From NCBI GenBank assembly GCA_025927935.1, contig JAICKM010000160.1:1-11207 (forward strand): a DNA stretch of 11,207 bases, in the 5' to 3' direction. This DNA comes from Chloroflexia bacterium (lineage in GTDB: Bacteria > Chloroflexota > Chloroflexia > QHBQ01 > JADMIH01). The first letter of the stretch is position 1. Every line of letters starts with the position of its first letter. Shown here in pieces: positions 5,939-11,207 of this stretch. The notes below the pieces were generated by a model. It was not told the DNA's origin and searched no databases. It worked only from the letters and a program-made list of their open reading frames with translations. The position numbers and the translations under genes are program-made.

Positions 5939-7765
5939 TTAGGGCAGGATCTGAAAGAGCCGGGTGGCTTTGTCGGTATAGATCAGTTTGAAATGGTCAT
6001 GAAAAAAGGCGTCCTCGGGGAGTTGGACCTGGTGAGGATAGTTGGTCACGAGGAAGTAGTCGGCTTGCAGATTGGTCAGCGCCTTGTAGAGCCACTGGCC
6101 CGCGCCCAGGCCGCGCAGCACCTGGCTGAAGCGGGCCGGGCCGAAGGAGTTGCCCATGAAGGTGCCGTCGGCGTAGTAGGCCATCTCCTCGTCATAGAGC
6201 GCGTAGAGCCGGTAGTCCGACCCGGCCCGGTCGTTGAGGAACTTGTGGGCCGGGTAGGCGCTCAGTTCCTTGCTCAGATAGGCGTCGCGTTCCGCTGCTG
6301 TTACCGGTACCGGCCCCTTGTCGGCGACCTGGCCGGCGGCATAGAACCAGGCCGGCACCAGGCAGAGGGCGAACCCCAGCACAGCCAGCACGGCGGGAAT
6401 CCGGCCCTTACGCAACGGCGGCACCCCGGCGACGAGCATATCGAGCATGACGGCCGTTGCCAGGATGAGCAGCGGCATGACCGGCAAGAGATAGCGCTGG
6501 ATCTGGGCGCTGAAGAACCAGATCAGCAGATCGGCGGCGAAGATCAGCAGCAACCCAATCAGGTAGCGCCGCCGGATGGCCGCGATAATGGTCAACGGGA
6601 GCGCCAGGAACGGCAGCGGCATCAACGGAGCGTCGTTGCCGAAAAGGCCCTGGTGCATGGTCAAGTTCCAGGGCAACAACAGCAGCGCGCCGGGATCGCG
6701 GCCCATGCCCTTATAAAACCAGTCGCGCAACTGGCTGTTCATATCCGTGTCGTCCCAGAGGTGGTAGCCGAAGATGCCGGGGAAGAACGGCTCGAACGGG
6801 TTGCCCGCGTAGTAGAGGTTACGCAGATACCAGGGTGCGGCCACGCAACCCGCCACCACGACAAAGAGGAGCAGCGCCCGCCAGCGCCGCTCGCGGAAGC
6901 CGAGGTAGAGGGCGGGCAGGGCCAGCGCGGCGATGAAAAACAGAGCTGTATACTTGGACCCGGCGGCAAAGCCGCACATGGCCGCGGCTAGAATCAGCCA
7001 GCCCTGCGCCCGCGTGGTGACCCAGTTGAAGAAGGCGTACACGCCCAGGCAGGCGAATAGGGTCACGCTCAGGTCGATGTAGGCGGCGCTGCCCAGCCAC
7101 CAGACCAGCGGGTTCGCCAGCCAGAGGCCGGCGGCCCACAACCCCGCGCGCTGCGAAAACACCCGCCGCCCCCAGGCGTAGAGGGCGACGCCTACCAGCA
7201 ACGCCATGAGGAACTGGACCAACTGGGCGATGATGTCGTCGGCAAACAGCAGGGCCAGCGTGAACAGCATCTCGTTGGTCTGCGGGGCCAGCGGGAAGCG
7301 CAGGTACTGGGCGAGCACCACCTGATGCTGATCGACGTAGATCTTGGCGCTCGGCAGGTGGTACATAATCGCGTCGAAGGTCGTCGGCGGATAGAGCGGC
7401 ATGCGCCAGAACGGCGAGAGCGCAGCCACCAGCAGCAACGCCACACCGAGCAACAGCAGCGGCAGGCGCGCCCGGCGCAGGCCGGCGGGCATGCGGCGGC
7501 CCAGGTCGCGCCAGACCGGGTAGCAGAGCAGCGCGAGCACCACGACGGCCCCGCCCACGACCGGCGGGTACAACAGGCCCAGGAGGCCCAGGAAGAAGAC
7601 CAGGTAGGCCAGCACGCCCAGCCCTAGCCCGGTGGAAAAGGCGATCTCTTCCCAGGCCGAGGCGTAGGGAATGGTCCAGGTCAGCCGGCGGCCAAGCACA
7701 TAGCTCAACACGGCCAGCAATAATATGATCGCAAAATGCGAAAGGGCGAATGCCAGGAGTGCCAT
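5939..7765 (-). CDS. GT-C family membrane glycosyltransferase (family 39/ArnT-like)
   Basis: The 608-residue protein has about a dozen hydrophobic segments from residue 1 to about 470, then a soluble C-terminal region of about 130 residues. The first outer loop carries the acidic motif TTFDAIMYHLPSAKIY (D131 within FDAIMYHLP), and a second acidic site is E165 in QTNEML. This arrangement is typical of polyprenyl-phosphate-sugar-dependent GT-C enzymes, which transfer a sugar on the outer face of the membrane. The acceptor is unknown; lipids or secreted proteins are both possible. The frame can be opened 15 codons further to a TTG at 7810, but that would place the extended -10 promoter (7776-7781) inside the gene, so the first ATG, 7765, is preferred. 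It is monocistronic and divergent from the F420 module. The glycosyltransferase class is clear; the exact family is moderate. Confidence 0.85.
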   Translation of the reverse strand: MALLAFALSHFAIILLLAVLSYVLGRRLTWTIPYASAWEEIAFSTGLGLGVLAYLVFFLGLLGLLYPPVVGGAVVVLALLCYPVWRDLGRRMPAGLRRARLPLLLLGVALLLVAALSPFWRMPLYPPTTFDAIMYHLPSAKIYVDQHQVVLAQYLRFPLAPQTNEMLFTLALLFADDIIAQLVQFLMALLVGVALYAWGRRVFSQRAGLWAAGLWLANPLVWWLGSAAYIDLSVTLFACLGVYAFFNWVTTRAQGWLILAAAMCGFAAGSKYTALFFIAALALPALYLGFRERRWRALLLFVVVAGCVAAPWYLRNLYYAGNPFEPFFPGIFGYHLWDDTDMNSQLRDWFYKGMGRDPGALLLLPWNLTMHQGLFGNDAPLMPLPFLALPLTIIAAIRRRYLIGLLLIFAADLLIWFFSAQIQRYLLPVMPLLILATAVMLDMLVAGVPPLRKGRIPAVLAVLGFALCLVPAWFYAAGQVADKGPVPVTAAERDAYLSKELSAYPAHKFLNDRAGSDYRLYALYDEEMAYYADGTFMGNSFGPARFSQVLRGLGAGQWLYKALTNLQADYFLVTNYPHQVQLPEDAFFHDHFKLIYTDKATRLFQILP

Positions 7766-7775
7766 AATCGGAGCT

Positions 7776-7784
7776 ATTATACCA
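7776..7784 (-). promoter_or_regulatory. Extended -10 promoter giving a near-leaderless glycosyltransferase mRNA
   Basis: TGGTATAAT on the minus strand (TATAAT at 7776-7781) is a perfect TGnTATAAT extended -10. No -35 box at normal spacing is seen. The expected transcription start lies within about 5 nt of ATG 7765, and there is no Shine-Dalgarno, so translation would be leaderless or nearly so. Confidence 0.6.
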
Positions 7785-7839
7785 AAATCGGCAGGAAGCA
7801 GCCGGAGCAACGTGGATTGCTGGTTGTAAGCCAGCTATC

Positions 7840-7868
7840 TTGTCCGGCGTCACGGTATAAGATATGCT
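7840..7868 (+). promoter_or_regulatory. Candidate promoter of the F420 module
   Basis: TTGTCC (7840-7845, 4/6 match) and TATGCT (7863-7868, 4/6 match) are separated by exactly 17 bp. A TATAAG at 7856-7861 lies inside the spacer and could be an alternative -10 without a good -35. Transcription from the main pair would start near 7875, giving a leader of about 70 nt that holds two hairpins. Confidence 0.45.
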
Positions 7869-7880
7869 GAGGGATAGGCA

Positions 7881-7923
7881 CCCGCACCCACATGCGGGAT
7901 AGCGAAGCCGCACCTGATGCGGC
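7881..7923 (+). promoter_or_regulatory. Two similar hairpins in the leader of the TIGR03560-like gene
   Basis: Hairpin 1 has arms CCCGCA (7881-7886) and TGCGGG (7893-7898) with loop CCCACA. Hairpin 2 has arms GCCGCA (7907-7912) and TGCGGC (7918-7923) with loop CCTGA. They share CCGCACC...ATGCGG and are offset by 26 bp. The second ends 7 nt before the GGAGGT ribosome site. They could be an RNA element controlling translation or a repeated operator. Confidence 0.5.
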
Positions 7924-7930
7924 GCATACG

Positions 7931-7936
7931 GGAGGT
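7931..7936 (+). promoter_or_regulatory. Shine-Dalgarno fixing the GTG start of the TIGR03560-like gene
   Basis: GGAGGT followed by 7 nt and GTG 7944. The in-frame ATG at 7917 lies inside the second hairpin and upstream of this site, so it is unlikely to be the start. Confidence 0.75.
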
Positions 7937-7943
7937 AGGAATT

Positions 7944-8852
7944 GTGCGTATTGGTTTGCAAGTACCCGCGTTTAAATGGCCGGGCGGTGAGGCGACCCTC
8001 GGCGCCGATTTCGCGCGCATCGGGCGCGAGGCCGACGCGGCGGGGTTTTATAGCCTGTGGGTGATGGATCACTTTTTCCAGATCCGCGGCGTGGGGCCGG
8101 CCGAAGACCCGATGCTCGAAGCCTATACCGCGCTCGGCTTCCTGGCCGGCGTGACCAGCAAGGCCAAGTTGGGCACGATGGTAACAGGCGTCACGTACCG
8201 CTATCCGGGTCTCCTGGCGAAGACGGTCACGACACTGGATGTGCTTTCGGGCGGGCGGGCCTACCTGGGCATCGGCGCTGCCTGGAACGAACAGGAGCAT
8301 CTGGGCCTGGGCGTACCCTTCCCGCCGCTCAAAGAGCGCTTTGAAATGCTGGAAGAGGCTCTCCAAATCGTCTTGCAGATGTGGTCGGGCGAAGACAGCC
8401 CCTATAACGGCAAGCACTATCATCTCGACCGCACGCTCAACGTGCCGCAGGCGATCAGCAAGCCCCACCCGCCGATCCTGATCGGCGGCACCGGCGAGCA
8501 GAAGACGCTGCGCTTTGTCGCCAAGTATGCCGAAGCCTGCAACCTCTTCCTGCGTATGGGCGACGATGTGGTGCGCCACAAACTCGACGTGCTGCGCGGC
8601 CACTGTGCCGACCTGAACCGGCCCTACAGCGAGATCGACAAGACCAGCCTCGACAGCCTCGAAATCGCGAGCAGCAACAGCAAGGAGGGCATGAGCGGCC
8701 AGCAACTCGTCGACTACGTCGGTCATGCGGCCGAACTCGGCTTCGACCAGGCCATTTTCAGCATCCGCAACGTGAGCGACCCCGGCGTGTTTGATACCAT
8801 CGCCAAAGTGGAGTCGCAAATCGCGGCGGTGCCGGAGGGCGGACGCCAGTAG
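7944..8852 (+). CDS. LLM-class F420-dependent oxidoreductase, TIGR03560-like
   Basis: The 302-residue product starts (V/M)RIGLQVPAFKWPGG and shows the landmarks of the TIGR03560 (Rv1855c-like) subfamily of the bacterial luciferase superfamily: LWVMDHFFQI (38-47), DPMLEAYTALGFLAG (55-69), KLGTMVTGVTYRYPGLLAK (75-93), TTLDVLSGGRAYLGIGAAW (96-114), GVPFPPLKERFEMLEEAL (123-140) and KPHPPILIGGTGE (173-185). It should be a soluble TIM-barrel enzyme using reduced F420; its substrate is unknown. GTG 7944 is chosen over ATG 7917 because GGAGGT sits 7 nt upstream. It is the first gene of the plus-strand F420 module and is separated from the next gene by 95 bp with a strong hairpin. Subfamily assignment is confident; F420 use is supported by the adjacent F420 synthesis genes. 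Confidence 0.92.
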   Translation: MRIGLQVPAFKWPGGEATLGADFARIGREADAAGFYSLWVMDHFFQIRGVGPAEDPMLEAYTALGFLAGVTSKAKLGTMVTGVTYRYPGLLAKTVTTLDVLSGGRAYLGIGAAWNEQEHLGLGVPFPPLKERFEMLEEALQIVLQMWSGEDSPYNGKHYHLDRTLNVPQAISKPHPPILIGGTGEQKTLRFVAKYAEACNLFLRMGDDVVRHKLDVLRGHCADLNRPYSEIDKTSLDSLEIASSNSKEGMSGQQLVDYVGHAAELGFDQAIFSIRNVSDPGVFDTIAKVESQIAAVPEGGRQ

Positions 8853-8886
8853 CCGGATCGGCCCGTAGCCGGTCGCGCTAATACCC

Positions 8887-8914
8887 GTGAGGACCCGGTA
8901 CGCCGGGTCCTCAC
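8887..8914 (+). terminator. Perfect 12-bp stem-loop with TACG tetraloop after the LLM gene
   Basis: The arms GTGAGGACCCGG (8887-8898) and CCGGGTCCTCAC (8903-8914) are exact complements around TACG, an RNA UNCG-class tetraloop. It lies 34 bp after the LLM stop and 33 bp before the PPOX gene. There is no U-tract, so it is not a textbook intrinsic terminator. It may be a partial terminator, an RNase barrier setting different levels for the genes on either side, or a processing site. Confidence 0.5.
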
Positions 8915-8947
8915 CATCCCAACTTAGATCGAGGAGACTCGTCCCGT

Positions 8948-9367
8948 ATGGCTCTCACGCACGAACTCAACGACGCGGCCCGCGCTTTCTTGCAGGAAGC
9001 CCGCTTCGCCGTCGTCGCCACCGTCTCGCCCAACGGCACGCCGCAGCAGACCGTCAACTGGTACCTGGTGGAAGGCGACGAGATCATGTTCAACACCCGG
9101 CGGGGCCGGATCAAGGACCGCAACCTGTCGCGCAACCAGCACGTATCGATCTGTATCGAAGACCACTATCGCTATATCACCATCCGGGGCCAGGTCCAGA
9201 TTATCGAAGACCAGGCCACCGCCCAGGCCGACATCAAACGCCTGGCGATCCGCTATCATGGCCGTGAGAAGGGCGAGCAGATGGCGGCGACCGGCTTCAG
9301 CAAGGAGGAACGGATCAGCTATCGCGTCAAGTTGGATCGCATCTCGGTTTACGGCTTCGACTCATGA
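8948..9367 (+). CDS. PPOX-class F420-dependent oxidoreductase (flavin reductase-like split barrel)
   Basis: The 139-residue protein fits the pyridoxamine-5'-phosphate-oxidase-like split-barrel fold. It has the pattern ARFAVVATVSPNGTPQQTVNWYLVEGDEIMFNT at residues 18-50, then RRGRIKDRNLSRNQHVSICIED and the strand YITIRGQVQIIED. The length and the RxxxKxxNL...V basic stretch (51-60) resemble the small F420-binding enzymes of the Rv1155/TIGR03618 group, which reduce substrates with F420H2. The substrate cannot be read from sequence. A GAGGAG lies 11 nt before ATG 8948, a rather long spacing. The last four bases overlap cofD (ATGA), which ties expression of this enzyme directly to cofactor synthesis. 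Confidence 0.88.
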   Translation: MALTHELNDAARAFLQEARFAVVATVSPNGTPQQTVNWYLVEGDEIMFNTRRGRIKDRNLSRNQHVSICIEDHYRYITIRGQVQIIEDQATAQADIKRLAIRYHGREKGEQMAATGFSKEERISYRVKLDRISVYGFDS

Positions 9368-10323
9368 TCCAGGTTGTTGCCCTGGCGGGCGGCGTGGGCG
9401 GCGCCAAGCTGGCCCAGGGTTTGTACGCCACGTTGCCGCCCGACAGCCTGCTGGTCCTGGTCAACACGGCGGATGACTTCACGCTGCACGGCCTGCGCAT
9501 CTGCCCCGACCTCGACACGGTGCTCTACACCCTGGCCGGACTGGCGAACCCGCAAACCGGGTGGGGCATCGCCGGAGATACGTTTGCCACGCTGGAGATG
9601 CTCACCCGCTACGGCGCGGACGACACCTGGTTCCAGATCGGGGACCGGGACTTCGCCACGCACATCCGGCGCACGCAGCAACTGGCGGCGGGCCTGCCGC
9701 TAAGCGCAGTCGAGGCGGACCTGGCGGGCGCCCTGGGTGTGCGGGCCATGCTATTGCCGATGACCGACACGCCGGTCGCCACACTGGTGGACACCGATGC
9801 CGGGCGGCTGAGCTTCCAGGATTATTTTGTGCGCCGCCGGCACAGCGACCATGTGCGTGGCATTGTCTTCGACAGCATCGCGGCAACCGCGCCCCCGGCG
9901 GGCCTCGCCGCCGCGCTGGATACGGCCATCGCCATCGTCTTCTGCCCCAGCAACCCGCTGGTGAGCATCGGGCCGATCCTGGCCGTGCCGGGGCTGCGCG
10001 ATCTGCTGGCCCATGCACCCGCCCCACGCGTGGCCGTCAGCCCAATTGTTGGCGGTAAGGCGCTCAAAGGCCCCGCCGACCAGATGCTGGCGACGCTAGG
10101 CCACGAGGTGTCGGCCTACGGCGTCGCGGCGCTCTATCGGGGACTGATCGACGGGATGGTCATCGACGAGGCCGACGCCGCCCTGGCGCCGCGCATCGCC
10201 GATCTCGGAATGCGGGTGCAGGTGGCCCCGACGGTGATGCGCGACGAGGCTGACCGCAAGGCGCTGGCCGCGACGGTGCTCGCGTTCTGCGCGGGCATCG
10301 CGACGGAGCGAGGCCGGCGATGA
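9364..10323 (+). CDS. cofD: CofD/FbiA, F420-0 synthesis transferase (2-phospho-L-lactate transferase)
   Basis: The 319-residue protein transfers the phospholactyl-type group from the guanylylated donor made by CofC to the deazaflavin Fo, yielding F420-0 or dehydro-F420-0. All family landmarks are seen in order: LAGGVGGAKLAQGL (7-20), NTADDF (34-39), CPDLDTVLYTLAG (47-59), WGIAGDTF (67-74), WFQIGDRD (89-96), YFVRRRH (154-160), CPSNPLVSIGPILAVPG (194-210) and SPIVGGKALKGPA (226-238). The length is normal. The start overlaps the PPOX stop by ATGA, and its own stop overlaps the cofC start in the same way, so the three genes are translationally coupled. Confidence 0.97.
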   Translation: MIQVVALAGGVGGAKLAQGLYATLPPDSLLVLVNTADDFTLHGLRICPDLDTVLYTLAGLANPQTGWGIAGDTFATLEMLTRYGADDTWFQIGDRDFATHIRRTQQLAAGLPLSAVEADLAGALGVRAMLLPMTDTPVATLVDTDAGRLSFQDYFVRRRHSDHVRGIVFDSIAATAPPAGLAAALDTAIAIVFCPSNPLVSIGPILAVPGLRDLLAHAPAPRVAVSPIVGGKALKGPADQMLATLGHEVSAYGVAALYRGLIDGMVIDEADAALAPRIADLGMRVQVAPTVMRDEADRKALAATVLAFCAGIATERGRR

Positions 10324-11009
10324 TCGACGCGCGCCCCGGCCCCGATCACGACCACCTGAGTCCGGCGCCGGGCGGCGGGCGGCTCTTCGCGGTCGTGCCG
10401 GTCAAGTCGCTGGAGGCGGCCAAGAGCCGGCTGCGGCCCACGCGCGCCGGGCGCGACCGGGCGGGCCTGGCCGCGCGCCTGCTCGGCGGCGTGCTGCGCG
10501 CCCTGAACGACTCGGACGTGGCGGCGGCCGTGGCCGTGGTCAGCCCCGACCCGCGGGTGCTGCGCCTTGCGGCGAGTGTTGGGGCGGTGGGCCTGCGCCA
10601 GCACACGGGCGACCTGAACGCCGCGCTGGACCTGGCGCGGACCTGGGCCGTCGCGGGCGGCGCCGATACCCTGCTGGTGCTGCTCGGCGATCTGCCCTTG
10701 CTGCAAGCGGGCGATGTCCGCGCCATGGCCGAGATCGCCGCCGACCCGATCCGCGGCGCGCCCGTCGTGGTGCTGGCGCCGGATCGGCACGGTCTGGGCA
10801 CCAACGCGCTGTTGCAGCGCCCGCCGGGTATCGTGCCTTTCCAATTCGGGCACGACAGCTTCCCCCTCCACTTTCGCGCCGCCGCCGCCAACCGCGCGGA
10901 GATCATGATCTACCGCTCGCCGGGCACCGCGTTCGACCTCGATACGCCAGGCGATCTGGCCGACTTGCCCGCCGGGTCCCCGCTGCACGTTGCCGTCCGG
11001 CCAACCTGA
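10320..11009 (+). CDS. cofC: CofC/FbiD, phospholactate (or PEP) guanylyltransferase
   Basis: The 229-residue product is a nucleotidyltransferase-fold enzyme that activates 2-phospho-L-lactate, or phosphoenolpyruvate in many bacteria, with GTP for CofD. Landmarks are VVPVKSLEAAKSRL (25-38), GDLPLL (123-128), APDRHGLGTNALL (153-165), FQFGHDSFPLHF (174-185) and FDLDTPGDL (205-213). About 20 residues precede the usual N terminus (MIDARPGPDHDHLSPAPGGG); they look unstructured. The ATG overlaps the cofD stop by ATGA, which supports this start. Which phospho-acid it uses cannot be decided from the sequence alone. Confidence 0.95.
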   Translation: MIDARPGPDHDHLSPAPGGGRLFAVVPVKSLEAAKSRLRPTRAGRDRAGLAARLLGGVLRALNDSDVAAAVAVVSPDPRVLRLAASVGAVGLRQHTGDLNAALDLARTWAVAGGADTLLVLLGDLPLLQAGDVRAMAEIAADPIRGAPVVVLAPDRHGLGTNALLQRPPGIVPFQFGHDSFPLHFRAAAANRAEIMIYRSPGTAFDLDTPGDLADLPAGSPLHVAVRPT

Positions 11010-11020
11010 TACCCAAGGGC

Positions 11021-11042
11021 ACCGGCAACGATCGTTGCCGGT
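11021..11042 (+). promoter_or_regulatory. Perfect 22-bp palindrome between cofC and cofE
   Basis: ACCGGCAACGA is followed directly by its reverse complement. As RNA it would form a 9-bp stem with a GAUC loop. It starts 11 bp after the cofC stop and ends 23 bp before cofE ATG 11066. No clear U-tract follows. It may be an intra-operon attenuator or RNA stabiliser, or a DNA operator. Confidence 0.5.
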
Positions 11043-11065
11043 TATGTCAATTTGAGAGGACCCTT

Positions 11066-11207
11066 ATGCCCGCTCCCACGGAAATCCGTATTCTCGCATT
11101 GGGCGCCTTCCCGGAGGTCACGCCCGGCATGGATCTGCCGCCGTTGATCACCGCGGCTGCCGCGACAGCCGGTGTGACCTTCGCGCCGGGCGATATTCTG
11201 GTGGTCA
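11066..11207 (+). CDS. cofE: CofE/FbiB N terminus, F420-0:gamma-glutamyl ligase (cut by window)
   Basis: Only the first 47 codons are present. The start MPAPTEIRILALGAFPEVTPG, then DLPPLITAAAATAG and FAPGDILVV, matches the family's N-terminal pattern 'PLPGIPEI.PGDDL..LI......L.DGDVLVV'. The enzyme adds gamma-linked glutamates to F420-0 using GTP. A GAGAGGA ribosome site ends 5 nt before ATG 11066. Position directly after cofD-cofC supports the call. Whether it carries the C-terminal FMN domain of FbiB, which reduces dehydro-F420-0, lies outside the window. Confidence 0.85.
   Translation, partial: MPAPTEIRILALGAFPEVTPGMDLPPLITAAAATAGVTFAPGDILVV

Noticed and set aside
5903..6991. A 362-codon plus-strand open frame antisense to the glycosyltransferase
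   Set aside because: Its composition is dominated by Gln, Glu, His and Arg with no motif, while the opposite strand has a coherent multi-pass membrane protein.
7819..7835. GCTGG-7-CCAGC inverted repeat between the divergent promoters
   Set aside because: The arms are only 5 bp, which is expected by chance in a 180-bp region of this composition.
6819..8819. A 666-codon minus-strand open frame across the glycosyltransferase and the TIGR03560-like gene
   Set aside because: It lies antisense to a clear LLM gene and out of frame within the glycosyltransferase, and its translation is low-complexity Arg/Ala/Gly sequence with no domain. It is a by-product of high GC.
10134..10988. A 284-codon minus-strand open frame opposite cofC
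   Set aside because: It is antisense to cofD and cofC, which show full family motifs, and it has no recognisable protein features.
1..11207. Mobile element, CRISPR array, tRNA or rRNA
   Set aside because: No transposase or integrase motifs, regularly spaced repeats or RNA-gene sequences were recognised anywhere in the window.

Overview
The window is GC-rich, densely coded DNA that most likely comes from a Chloroflexota bacterium (Chloroflexia-like). The evidence is a deazaflavin (F420) biosynthesis cluster next to F420-using oxidoreductases, a secreted propeller protein ending in the 'GH-L..FR.YW..GGL..GYP..E' repeats typical of that phylum, and ordinary sigma70-like promoters. This assignment is by family recognition only; no rRNA or marker gene is present.

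Layout. Left part, minus strand: positions 1-1973 hold a secreted eight-bladed PQQ-type beta-propeller protein cut by the window edge. It has its own strong promoter (TTGACA-18-TATACT) and a hairpin in its leader. Next, at 2133-3152, is an LLM-class F420-dependent oxidoreductase of the TIGR03617 type. A 430-bp non-coding gap (3153-3584) carries its promoter, a palindrome and a tandem repeat. A plus-strand gene (3585-4184) for a double zinc-ribbon, tail-anchored protein converges on a minus-strand pair, DUF2231-Rieske (4918-5802) and an HD hydrolase (4247-4918), whose stop and start codons overlap. A large GT-C membrane glycosyltransferase (5939-7765) completes the minus-strand block.

Right part, plus strand: a divergent promoter region (7766-7943) leads into an F420 module. 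The module comprises an LLM oxidoreductase of the TIGR03560 type (7944-8852), a PPOX-type F420-binding reductase (8948-9367), cofD (9364-10323), cofC (10320-11009) and the first 47 codons of cofE (11066 onward). The last three are the F420-0 assembly and glutamylation steps. PPOX/cofD and cofD/cofC overlap by ATGA, so cofactor synthesis is directly coupled to a cofactor-using enzyme. With the second LLM enzyme about 5 kb away, the window encodes three predicted F420-using enzymes and most of the late F420 pathway.

I see no mobile element, CRISPR array, RNA gene or defence system. The less ordinary signals are non-coding. There are perfect stem-loops without U-tracts in three gaps (2032-2059, 8887-8914, 11021-11042). 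Twin similar hairpins lie in the leader of the 7944 gene. Two TGnTATAAT extended -10 promoters occur, one of which would give a nearly leaderless mRNA. I found no wholly new system; the known part is an F420 synthesis-and-use locus.
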